In this document: one piece after another, positions 54,168 through 61,736 of the stretch
Numbering within the stretch: the first letter of the stretch is position 1
How the letters are laid out: every line of letters starts with the position of its first letter
NCBI GenBank assembly: GCA_963768715.1
Contig: CAVYJC010000006.1
Location: forward strand, 1 to 64,000
DNA length: 64,000 bases
Direction: 5' to 3'
From: DATKEJ01 sp963768715
Lineage (GTDB): Bacteria; Bacteroidota; Rhodothermia; Rhodothermales; DATKEJ01
Made by a program: the position numbers and the translations under genes
The notes under the pieces: generated by a model
What the model was told of the DNA's origin: nothing
Database searches by the model: none
What the model saw: only the letters and a program-made list of their open reading frames with translations

Positions 54168-55538
54168 ATGAGAAGACTCATCTTCACCCCGCTGCGATCG
54201 CACCATCTCGTAGCCTGCCGCTACGATCCCCGGGGTTTCCCGAGGCCAGCAGGCCGGCGCTTCACAGCAATCAGCAACTGCGTCATCGAAAGACTGCATC
54301 TCGTGCCACCGCGACCTGAACCCATCGATCGTGAGAGACTGGGAGCTGAGCAAGCACGCCGGCGAACGGTCGAATGCGGCGACTGTCACGGGTATGAGCA
54401 CAATTCCGACTCGGACGTCGCAAAGGTTCGCATTCCGACTCCGGAGACGTGCGCCGACTGCCATCCGGAACGCGTCGAGCAATATTCCCAAGGCAAACAT
54501 GCCATGGCCTGGGCCGCTGCGAAGGCCATGCCGACTACACACGGACTTCCACGCGCGATGATGGACGGCATGAAGGGGTGCGGAGGATGCCATAAGCTCG
54601 GCTTGAAGACGACCGAGGAGATCACACGCCTTCAGACCGACAACACCGAATTTCGGCGTCGCCTCATGCGATGCCTGCCACACGCGGCACACCTTCTCGG
54701 TCGCCGAAGCCCGTGATCCGCAGGCGTGCCGCACGTGCCACATGGGTTTCGATCACGCCCAGTGGGAGATGTACTCGGGCTCGAAGCACGGCGTCCGCTA
54801 TGCACTGAAGCAGGCAGGATCGATCCCCGAAACCGCCGCGGCGCCGACCTGCCAGACCTGCCACATGACCGAAGGCAACCATGCCGTGGATACGCCATGG
54901 GGGTTCCTTGCGGTGCGCCTGCCACTGCCGGAAGACCCGCAGTGGGCAGCTGATCAAACGACCATCCTGCAGGCACTCGGAATTCTGGACCCTAAAGGAG
55001 AGGTCACAGCTCGCTTCGACGGCGTCAAGAAGGCCAAGATGGCCAAGTTGACCCACGAAGAATGGCAAGTGGGCCGCGATAGGATGATCGGCGTGTGCAT
55101 CCAGTGCCATTCGATCAATTTCGCGACCAGCGAGCTCGACAAAGGGGACGACATCATCCGCACTGCCGACCACCTAATGGCTGAGGCCATTCGGATTGTT
55201 GCCGGTCTGTACGAAGACGGCATCCTCGAAAAGCCCGAAGGGTACGCCATGCCTTCCCAGACTTCCTCGCGTTCCAGGATGCGCCCACCGTCATCGAGCA
55301 GACCCTCTGGGTCATGTTCCTCGAACACCGGATGCGCGCGTTCCAAGGGGCGTTCCATGCCAGTCCGGACTACTCGTTCTGGTACGGATACAGTGAGATG
55401 GTCAGAGATCTGACGGAGATCCGCGAGATGGCAGCCGACATGCGGGGGAAGGCGATGGTTCAAAAGAGTAGTGCTCGGAGATTCGGGCGGCTTAGCGGCA
55501 TGTCACTAAAGTTGCGGTCGACCAGTTGTAACATTTGA
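54168..55538 (+). pseudogene. Octaheme HAO-like multiheme cytochrome c, lipoprotein type (four frame breaks)
   Basis: Reading across breaks near 54220 (+1), 54366 (-1), 54652 (+1) and 55243 (-1) gives 456 residues with a lipobox (LVAC) and eight heme motifs in order: CISCH, CGDCH, CADCH, CGGCH, CDACH, CRTCH, CQTCH and CIQCH. The C-terminus FLEHRMRAFQGAFHASPDYSFWYGY and DLTEIREMA is the ending of the hydroxylamine oxidoreductase / octaheme cytochrome family. HAO oxidises hydroxylamine; relatives reduce nitrite or hydroxylamine. I cannot tell which applies, because the Tyr that crosslinks the catalytic heme cannot be placed securely without an alignment. Confidence 0.78.
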
Positions 55539-55590
55539 CCCGCGGCGGTAGACTGGATGGTCCGTCCTCCACTCCAATCGCCTCGTCCAG

Positions 55591-57192
55591 ATGTTTACAC
55601 CCTGTTCATCCCTCCCCTACCTGCGGTCAATGCTGGTCGTCGTCGCCGTCACGCTGAGCGTCGCCGGGCACGTCGCTGCGCAGAATGCTCCGGACAAGAT
55701 TTCATTCCAGGGTTTTGTGACGAAACCGGGAGGCGTACCTCTCGACTCCGCCGCGACCATGAAGTTCTTCCTCTTTCGCAACGGCTCGTCAATCTGGTCG
55801 GAAACACAGAACGACGTTGCAATCGAAGACGGCGTCTTTGGCGTCGTCCTCGGCGAGGTGACTCCGCTCGATGACATTGCGTTTTACGGATCGATGACGC
55901 TCAAGGCCGTGATCGGAACCTCCGACACGTTAGGCTCGGGAACCGCACTCACTTCGGCCCCCTTCGCCCTCGCACTTCGGAACCTCCGCGTCGACCCCGA
56001 GACCAATAGTTCGGGACCCAATATGATTGGCGGATGGAGCGGCAACGCAGTTGGAGCCAACGTGGAGGGCGCCACAATTGGAGGAGGCGGCGATCCGAAT
56101 GCTATTCTTAACTCTTACCCGAATCAGGTCCTGGCCGACTATGGGACGGTGAGCGGCGGTTCCAATAACACTGCGTCGGGAGTGAAAGCAACCGTCAGCG
56201 GTGGATTCACCAACACGGCGGAGGGTGCTTCCTCCGTCGTGAGTGGAGGAGCGTCGAATAGCGCAACGGCCAACTACTCCGCTGTTGGCGGAGGGGGCGA
56301 AAACCTGGCGGCTGGTACCTACTCCGTCGTCGGTGGAGGCGCTCTAAATAGCGCCAAAGGCGACTACTCCATTGTTCCCGGCGGTTCCTATAGCATAGCC
56401 CGGGGGGCTTACAGCTTTGCAGCCGGAAAATACGCAAGAGCCAACCATGACGGCTCGTTCGCCTGGTCCGACGCATCGGCGGCTTCGGTCTACGACACCA
56501 TGGCTTCGTCGGCAGAAAACCAGTTCCTCATTCGAGCGGCCGGCGGCGTCGGTATCGGCACGGGCAAACCCAAGCGGGGCCTCACGATCTCGCGGGACGC
56601 TGAGGAGGCCGCCTACCAACTCGAGCTACGAAACGTAGGTGACATTCATGGAGGCAATTTCACGGGCATCGCCTTTACCCAGACCGATTCCGGTGCAACG
56701 GAAAACGCATCCATCAAAGTGATCTACCACAATGACGGCAAGCCGGACATGTCTTTCAGCGTTCGGGATGCCCCCGGTGCTCTGTTTATCAAGTCCGTCA
56801 GCGGCAATGTTGGCATTGGGACGACGAGTCCATCCACCGCTCTGGAAGTCGTCGGTGTCATTACCGAAACGTCGGATGCAAAATTCAAACGCAACGTTTC
56901 GCCGATCCGTGATGCGTCGTCTCTTGTCGAACGGCTACAAGGTGTTACGTTCGATTGGGACCGGGAGGCGTGGCCAGATCGCGGGTTCGATTCCGGCCGC
57001 CAGATTGGCCTCATCGCTCAGGATGTCGAGGAAATCGTGCCGGAAGTCGTTCGTCAGGGAGACGACGGACACTACTCCGTGGCCTACTCCAATCTTGTCC
57101 CGCTTTTGATAGAGGCGATCAAAGAGCAACAGGTCGTCATTGATTCGCAGAACGACCGCATTTCAGCGCTCGAAGCACGAATGAGGCCGTAA
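55591..57192 (+). CDS. Secreted trimeric head-repeat protein with S74 self-cleaving chaperone domain
   Basis: The 533-residue protein has a signal peptide (LVVVAVTLSVAGHVAAQ), an N-terminal beta domain, then YadA/Hep_Hag-type head repeats (VSGGSNNTASG, VSGGFTNTAEG, VSGGASNSATA, VGGGALNSAKG; about residues 180-290). A segment with GNVGIGTTSPSTALEV follows, then the peptidase S74 intramolecular chaperone domain: SDAKFKRNVSPI with the Ser/Lys region, GLIAQDVEEIVPEVV, YSVAYSNLVPLLIEAIKEQQ and a terminal coiled coil. S74 domains trimerise fibres and then cut themselves off; outside phages they occur in Bacteroidota surface proteins. Confidence 0.9.
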   Translation: MFTPCSSLPYLRSMLVVVAVTLSVAGHVAAQNAPDKISFQGFVTKPGGVPLDSAATMKFFLFRNGSSIWSETQNDVAIEDGVFGVVLGEVTPLDDIAFYGSMTLKAVIGTSDTLGSGTALTSAPFALALRNLRVDPETNSSGPNMIGGWSGNAVGANVEGATIGGGGDPNAILNSYPNQVLADYGTVSGGSNNTASGVKATVSGGFTNTAEGASSVVSGGASNSATANYSAVGGGGENLAAGTYSVVGGGALNSAKGDYSIVPGGSYSIARGAYSFAAGKYARANHDGSFAWSDASAASVYDTMASSAENQFLIRAAGGVGIGTGKPKRGLTISRDAEEAAYQLELRNVGDIHGGNFTGIAFTQTDSGATENASIKVIYHNDGKPDMSFSVRDAPGALFIKSVSGNVGIGTTSPSTALEVVGVITETSDAKFKRNVSPIRDASSLVERLQGVTFDWDREAWPDRGFDSGRQIGLIAQDVEEIVPEVVRQGDDGHYSVAYSNLVPLLIEAIKEQQVVIDSQNDRISALEARMRP

Positions 57193-57430
57193 GGGTTCGG
57201 GGTTAAGGTTCCATACCTGCCCCGAACGAACGGGGCGACTGTGCAAGACGCTTCCAGCGTAGTCGAGTTCCAGGGGTTCCAGGCTCCGCGTCCAGGGTTT
57301 CTCAAGAACGAACACAGACGTTCCGGCGTTTCAAACGCCAACCCGGCTCAGTTTCGGAGGATCTCCGGATTATACCCTATCGGGCCGATTTCAACTTCTC
57401 GAGACCAGGCCGTGACAGTGTGCCCGCACA
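57193..57430. other. Gene-free stretch with hairpins
   Basis: GCCCCGAACGAACGGGGC followed by GACTGT, ACGCTTCCAGCGT, and GGCGTTTCAAACGCC lie between about 57218 and 57340. The hairpin-GACTGT arrangement also occurs near 21165 and 63755. The first hairpin could terminate the S74 gene. Confidence 0.55.
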
Positions 57431-57535
57431 AGTTTGATGTTCGGTGTTCGGAGTTCGATGTTTGGTATTTGGTGTTTGGTGTTTGATGTTTGATGTTCAT
57501 TCCTCATTCTTGATTCCTCATTCCTAATTTCTAAT
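57431..57535. repeat. Heptamer array TGTTTGG switching to TCCTCAT (15 units)
   Basis: AGTTTGA, TGTTCGG, TGTTCGG, AGTTCGA, TGTTTGG, TATTTGG, TGTTTGG, TGTTTGA, TGTTTGA, TGTTCAT, then TCCTCAT, TCTTGAT, TCCTCAT, TCCTAAT and TTCTAAT. The 7-base phase is unbroken through the change of word. It ends 56 bases before the ClC start. Confidence 0.88.
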
Positions 57536-57591
57536 TGGCTCCGGTCGAGAGATCTTATTTTAGCCGATTCAAATAATTCGCGCCCCAAGCA

Positions 57592-59433
57592 ATGAAGCCG
57601 CAGCGGCCGCTTCGCTACATCAAGACCAATTATCTCCGGACACTTCGGTTGCTCGACCGAAACTTCGAATGGGAGATTACCGGTCGCTGGATGCTGTACT
57701 CCTTCCTGATAGGGGTCGCGGGCGCTTTCGCTGCACTGGCGTTCTCCTATCTGCTCGATCTCGTCTCCGAGTACACGCTCCTCAATCTGACCGGATACCA
57801 CCCTCCCCTCGAGGGACCGGAATCCACGGGCGGCTTTGACCTGGTAAGAGCGCTGAATCCAACTCGGCGCTGGATGCTCTTCATCGTCCCGACGCTCGGA
57901 GGACTGGCCTCAGGCTGGCTGGTTTACCAGTTCGCTCCCGAAGCGGAAGGACACGGTACAGACGCCGTCATCAAGGCCTTCCACCGTGGGCACGGCATCA
58001 TTCGGCCCCGTGTTGCCTTCATCAAAGCCGTCGCTTCGAGTATCACAATCGGCACCGGTGGGAGCGCCGGTCGTGAGGGCCCGATCGCCCAGATAGCGGC
58101 AACCATCGGGTCCTACGTAGCGACAAAACTCAAACTGAGCGAACAGGATCGGCGCGAATTCCTCCTTGCCGGCGTGGCGGCGGGCATCGGCAGCATCTTC
58201 AAGTCGCCTCTTGGCGGGGCCTTCTTCGCCGTCGAGGTGCTGTATCGAGACGACATCGAGACCCAAAGCATCATGCCGGCCACCATCGCCGCCATTACGG
58301 GGTACTCCATCTACAGCTCGATGGTCGGATCCAGCACCGTCTTTACTACGCCGGGATTCGAATTCATTAACTCGATCGAGTTGCTTCCGCTCACGGTATT
58401 CGCCCTGGCGTGCGCCGTCGTCGGCATCTTCTATACGAACGTGTTTTATGCCACGAAGGAGAAACTCTTCGATCGCATCAACATCCTGCCGCATTTCAAG
58501 CCTGCCATCGGAGGATTCGTCGTCGGGTCCATCGCCTTCCTGTTCCCCGCCGTACTGGGCTCGAGCTACAGCTGGCTCCAACAAGCCATCAATGGCAATC
58601 TTCCCATGACCATTATGGCGGCGCTCTTGTTCACCAAGATCATTGCAACGTCGTTCACGATCGGATCGGGAGGATCGGGGGGCGTATTCGCACCGTCGCT
58701 CGTTATCGGAGGCATGCTGGGAGGGATCTTCGGCGAAGGCATGCACGCAATCGCGCCCGACCTCGTGACACAGCCTGAGATGTACGTCATGATCGGCATG
58801 GCTACGTTCTTTACCGGCGTCGCCAACGTCCCTGTGTGTACGACCATCATGATCTCGGAGATGACCGGGAGCTATAAACTCCTCGTGCCGCTGATCTTCT
58901 CCGGCGTGATCGTCCACCTGCTCGCTCGCCGTTGGAGCCTCTATCAGCAGCAGGTCCGCAGCCACAATGAGTCACCCGCGTATCGCATGGAGGTCGCCCC
59001 GGACGTGCTCAAGGATATCCGGGTCAAGAACGTCATCAAGCACCCGGTCTATTATCACCAATTGGATCCGGATCACTCCCTGGAAGATATCGTCAGCGTG
59101 TTCACACGAACTACCGAGATCATCCTTCCGGTGGTGGAGTCGGACGAGGCTGGAGAAAGACTCCGATATTCGGGACTCGTCCTGCTCGACAACATTCAGC
59201 CTCTCCTGGATTCTGCCGACGAGGCACATCTGACTGCCAAGGATCTCCAGTCGCCTTTCGTTTCGGTCGGTCTCGAAGCCCCCCTCGACCAGGTCCTCCT
59301 CGTCTTTGAAGACACGAAATATCCGGAACTGCCCGTTCTCGACGACACGGGAACGATCGTCGGATTTATCCGCCCGAGTATGATCGTCGGCGCCTACCAC
59401 CGCGCCTCGCTGAAGAGGCAGGCCGCTTTTTAG
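57592..59433 (+). CDS. ClC-family chloride channel/transporter with CBS domains
   Basis: The 613-residue protein has about ten to twelve membrane segments and the ClC signatures GGSAGREGPIAQI, whose Glu gates the ion path, and TIGSGGSGGVFAPSLVIGG. Two CBS-like regions follow the membrane part (about residues 475-610: VKNVIKHPVYYHQLDPDHSLEDIV and VGLEAPLDQVLLVFEDTKYPELPVLDDTG). It moves chloride or fluoride/proton pairs across the inner membrane; nucleotides probably regulate it through CBS. The gating Glu suggests a Cl-/H+ exchanger. Confidence 0.93.
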   Translation: MKPQRPLRYIKTNYLRTLRLLDRNFEWEITGRWMLYSFLIGVAGAFAALAFSYLLDLVSEYTLLNLTGYHPPLEGPESTGGFDLVRALNPTRRWMLFIVPTLGGLASGWLVYQFAPEAEGHGTDAVIKAFHRGHGIIRPRVAFIKAVASSITIGTGGSAGREGPIAQIAATIGSYVATKLKLSEQDRREFLLAGVAAGIGSIFKSPLGGAFFAVEVLYRDDIETQSIMPATIAAITGYSIYSSMVGSSTVFTTPGFEFINSIELLPLTVFALACAVVGIFYTNVFYATKEKLFDRINILPHFKPAIGGFVVGSIAFLFPAVLGSSYSWLQQAINGNLPMTIMAALLFTKIIATSFTIGSGGSGGVFAPSLVIGGMLGGIFGEGMHAIAPDLVTQPEMYVMIGMATFFTGVANVPVCTTIMISEMTGSYKLLVPLIFSGVIVHLLARRWSLYQQQVRSHNESPAYRMEVAPDVLKDIRVKNVIKHPVYYHQLDPDHSLEDIVSVFTRTTEIILPVVESDEAGERLRYSGLVLLDNIQPLLDSADEAHLTAKDLQSPFVSVGLEAPLDQVLLVFEDTKYPELPVLDDTGTIVGFIRPSMIVGAYHRASLKRQAAF

Positions 59434-59500
59434 TCACTAGACACTGGTCATTAGTCACTAGACACTGGTCATTAGTCACTGGCCACAAGTCATTGGTCAT
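59431..59500. repeat. Heptamer array TAGTCAC/TAGACAC/TGGTCAT (10 units), first unit is the ClC stop
   Basis: TAGTCAC, TAGACAC and TGGTCAT repeat as a 21-base block twice, then TAGTCAC, TGGCCAC, AAGTCAT and TGGTCAT. The TAG of the ClC gene is the first three bases of the array. Confidence 0.9.
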
Positions 59501-59717
59501 CTGTGAGTGCCGACCTCCCCGCCTAGTGTCCATTGCATAAGGGATTTCTGCTACTTCTGAAAGGTGTGTTGACCGGCGGACGGGCTTCCGCATGTTCGGG
59601 AATTTCCATGAATGCCTCGGCGTCGACCTGCTCAAAAACACCTCAGCAATTCACTGTCGGATTACTCTTTTTGATTTAAATTTCAAGCTTGCCTCCGTTT
59701 ACTTACAGAAAATCAAG

Positions 59718-60389
59718 ATGAAGCTGTACAAATTAGTAGTTCCTTTTGCGTTCCTCTTCTTCGCTGCCTGCGGCGGAAACAAGTCGGCCGACATGGCTGA
59801 GCATGGTGAAGGAATGGAAGCAGAGGCCGAAGAGATGGCCTACGACGGCCCGAATGCGGATCTTATCGCTGAGCTCAATGAGGGCTCCGAAGTGCTCCTC
59901 AAGGCAATCGACGGCCTGACCCCGGAACAGTGGGTCTTCCAGGAAAATCCAGAGCGGTGGAGTATTGAGGGTGTCACCGAGCACATCATCAAAACTGAAA
60001 ACAAGCTCAGAGGCATTCTCGAAGACAGTGTCCTGACCGGCGAACCGATGATGGAAATGCCGGACAGCACCGAAACTGCTGACGCAGCCGTTCGGAACAT
60101 GATGCTCGACCGGTCAACCAAGTACAAGACCAGTCCGGACCTCGAACCGACCGGCGTCTACGCTACGCCCGAAGAAGCAAAGGCTGCTTTCGAAGCCGCA
60201 CGGGCCAAAACGATCGAATTTCTCGAGACGACCGACAAGAATCTGCGTGAATATTCCCGTCCGTTCGCTGAAGGGATGGCCCCGATGGACGGCGCCGAAT
60301 GGGTCATTTTCATGGCCAATCACGTCAAACGTCACGTTAAGCAGATCGACCAGGTAAAGGCTGACCCGGGATATCCATCCGGGATGTAG
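59718..60389 (+). CDS. DinB-like lipoprotein
   Basis: From 59718 the protein is 223 residues: a lipoprotein signal MKLYKLVVPFAFLFFAACGG (lipobox FAAC), an acidic linker, then a DinB/YfiT four-helix bundle (ADLIAELNEGSEVLLKAIDGLTPEQWVFQENPERWSIEGVTEHIIKTEN) with metal-ligand positions His in TEHI and late NHVKRHVKQ. DinB-fold proteins include thiol-dependent transferases; a lipoprotein form is common in Rhodothermota. Longer in-frame starts add 42 residues before the signal and are rejected. Confidence 0.88.
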   Translation: MKLYKLVVPFAFLFFAACGGNKSADMAEHGEGMEAEAEEMAYDGPNADLIAELNEGSEVLLKAIDGLTPEQWVFQENPERWSIEGVTEHIIKTENKLRGILEDSVLTGEPMMEMPDSTETADAAVRNMMLDRSTKYKTSPDLEPTGVYATPEEAKAAFEAARAKTIEFLETTDKNLREYSRPFAEGMAPMDGAEWVIFMANHVKRHVKQIDQVKADPGYPSGM

Positions 60390-60438
60390 ACCTGCCGGAC
60401 TTGAGACGACGGTCACTCGACCCTCGTCATCCGTTCAG

Positions 60439-60481
60439 AAGCGCGAGTTTCCTGCAAAGGGGACTCGCGCTTCGTGTTTTT
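60439..60481 (+). terminator. Rho-independent terminator after the DinB gene
   Basis: AAGCGCGAGT pairs perfectly with ACTCGCGCTT across a 14-base loop, followed by CGTGTTTTT. It lies 50 bp after the DinB stop. Confidence 0.85.
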
Positions 60482-60599
60482 GCCGGATACCTGACCGAAT
60501 CTACTCTCTACGCTTGACGAACGGTTGCGGCATCTGGGTTTCGAAGGCGGTTGTTCTGTCCGATCGTTAAATTGCTTTAGCAAAACCCCGACAGAACTT

Positions 60600-60641
60600 C
60601 ATCCTCCATCCTCCATCCTCCATCCTCCATCCTCCATCCTC
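60600..60641. repeat. Heptamer array CATCCTC (6 units) directly in front of the dienelactone hydrolase ATG
   Basis: Six perfect units end exactly one base before the ATG at 60642. The array occupies the position where a ribosome-binding site would be expected, and no purine-rich site is present. Confidence 0.9.
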
Positions 60642-61487
60642 ATGAACCCACACCGCTACTTCCCTGTCATCTTTTCCCTCGTTTTCCTCGGAGCGTGTGC
60701 CCAACCCCAACAGCAGGGCGAAGCCGCTGAGGCAACCGTACGGGACCTTCGCGGGGACACTTTCACGTATGACGTCGACGGCCAGAAGTACACCGGATAT
60801 ATCGCGTACGATGCGAACAGTTCAGGTGTACCCGGTGTGCTCGTGGTTCATCAGTGGTGGGGTCATAGCGATTACGTCCGCATGCGTGCGGATCTCCTTG
60901 CTCAGATGGGATATACGGCGCTGGCCCTGGATATGTACGGCGAGGGTAAGGTCGCCGATCATCCGGAGACTGCCCAGAAGTTTGCTCAGGAGGTCTTTAG
61001 CGACATGGACGGCGCTGCGAGACGCTTCAATGCCGCATTGGAGATCCTCAAGAACCATCCAACGACGGACTCCACAAAGACGGCCGCAATCGGTTATTGC
61101 TTCGGGGGCGCGGTGGTACTCGAGATGGCTCGTCGCGGATTGGATCTCGACGCGGTTACGAGCTTTCACGGCACGCTCGATACGCCCACGAAGGCCGGTC
61201 CCGGCGACATCAAGGCACGAATCCTCGTTCTCAATGGCGCCGACGATCCATTCGTTCCGCAGGAATCCATCGATGCGTTCAAGAAGGAGATGGCGGCGGC
61301 CGGAGCAGACATGCGTTTCGTGTCCTACCCCGGCACTGTGCATGCCTTCACCGACCCCGACGCAACGGAGAAAGGCCAGAAGTTCAATTTGCCTCTTCGC
61401 TACAGTCCTACGGCCGACAGGGAGAGTTGGGCCGAGTTCAGCGCCTTCATGGCGGAAACATTCGGCGAGCCGCAGGGAGGAGACTAG
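60642..61487 (+). CDS. Dienelactone hydrolase-family lipoprotein
   Basis: The 281-residue protein has a lipoprotein signal (VIFSLVFLGAC) and a dienelactone hydrolase fold: VLVVHQWWG for the oxyanion loop, ALALDMYGEGKVADH, the nucleophile elbow GYCFGGAVV with Cys, DDPFVPQE with the Asp, and VHAFTDPDA with the His of the Cys-Asp-His triad. It hydrolyses lactones or esters, here anchored to a membrane facing the periplasm. The usual Shine-Dalgarno site is replaced by a heptamer array. Confidence 0.92.
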   Translation: MNPHRYFPVIFSLVFLGACAQPQQQGEAAEATVRDLRGDTFTYDVDGQKYTGYIAYDANSSGVPGVLVVHQWWGHSDYVRMRADLLAQMGYTALALDMYGEGKVADHPETAQKFAQEVFSDMDGAARRFNAALEILKNHPTTDSTKTAAIGYCFGGAVVLEMARRGLDLDAVTSFHGTLDTPTKAGPGDIKARILVLNGADDPFVPQESIDAFKKEMAAAGADMRFVSYPGTVHAFTDPDATEKGQKFNLPLRYSPTADRESWAEFSAFMAETFGEPQGGD

Positions 61488-61498
61488 CGAGTCGACTG

Positions 61499-61526
61499 CA
61501 AATACCAAATTTCAAACACCAAACTT
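61499..61526. repeat. Heptamer array CAAACAC/CAAATAC (4 units) after the dienelactone hydrolase stop
   Basis: CAAATAC, CAAATTT, CAAACAC and CAAACTT start 12 bases after the stop. They are the same words as after yaaA. Confidence 0.75.
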
Positions 61527-61736
61527 GGTTCCGGGCGTTTGCACCTACTTCGTGTCGAGGTACGTTCCCAACGCATCTCGCGACCCTTGCCGGTTATGTT
61601 GACGAGACCCGCATCCCGAAAGACGTAGACGTGCTTTGTCACGGCCGTCTCGTATCGGACTGGGCTGCGAGGCGGCACACTTCTAAAGGCTGACTATCGT
61701 AATTTCGAACCGCCAAAATGGTTTAGACCAGAAGTC

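Noticed and set aside
57910..58965. A 351-codon open frame antisense to the ClC gene
   Set aside because: Highly charged low-complexity translation of the complement of membrane codons; the plus-strand ClC gene is certain.
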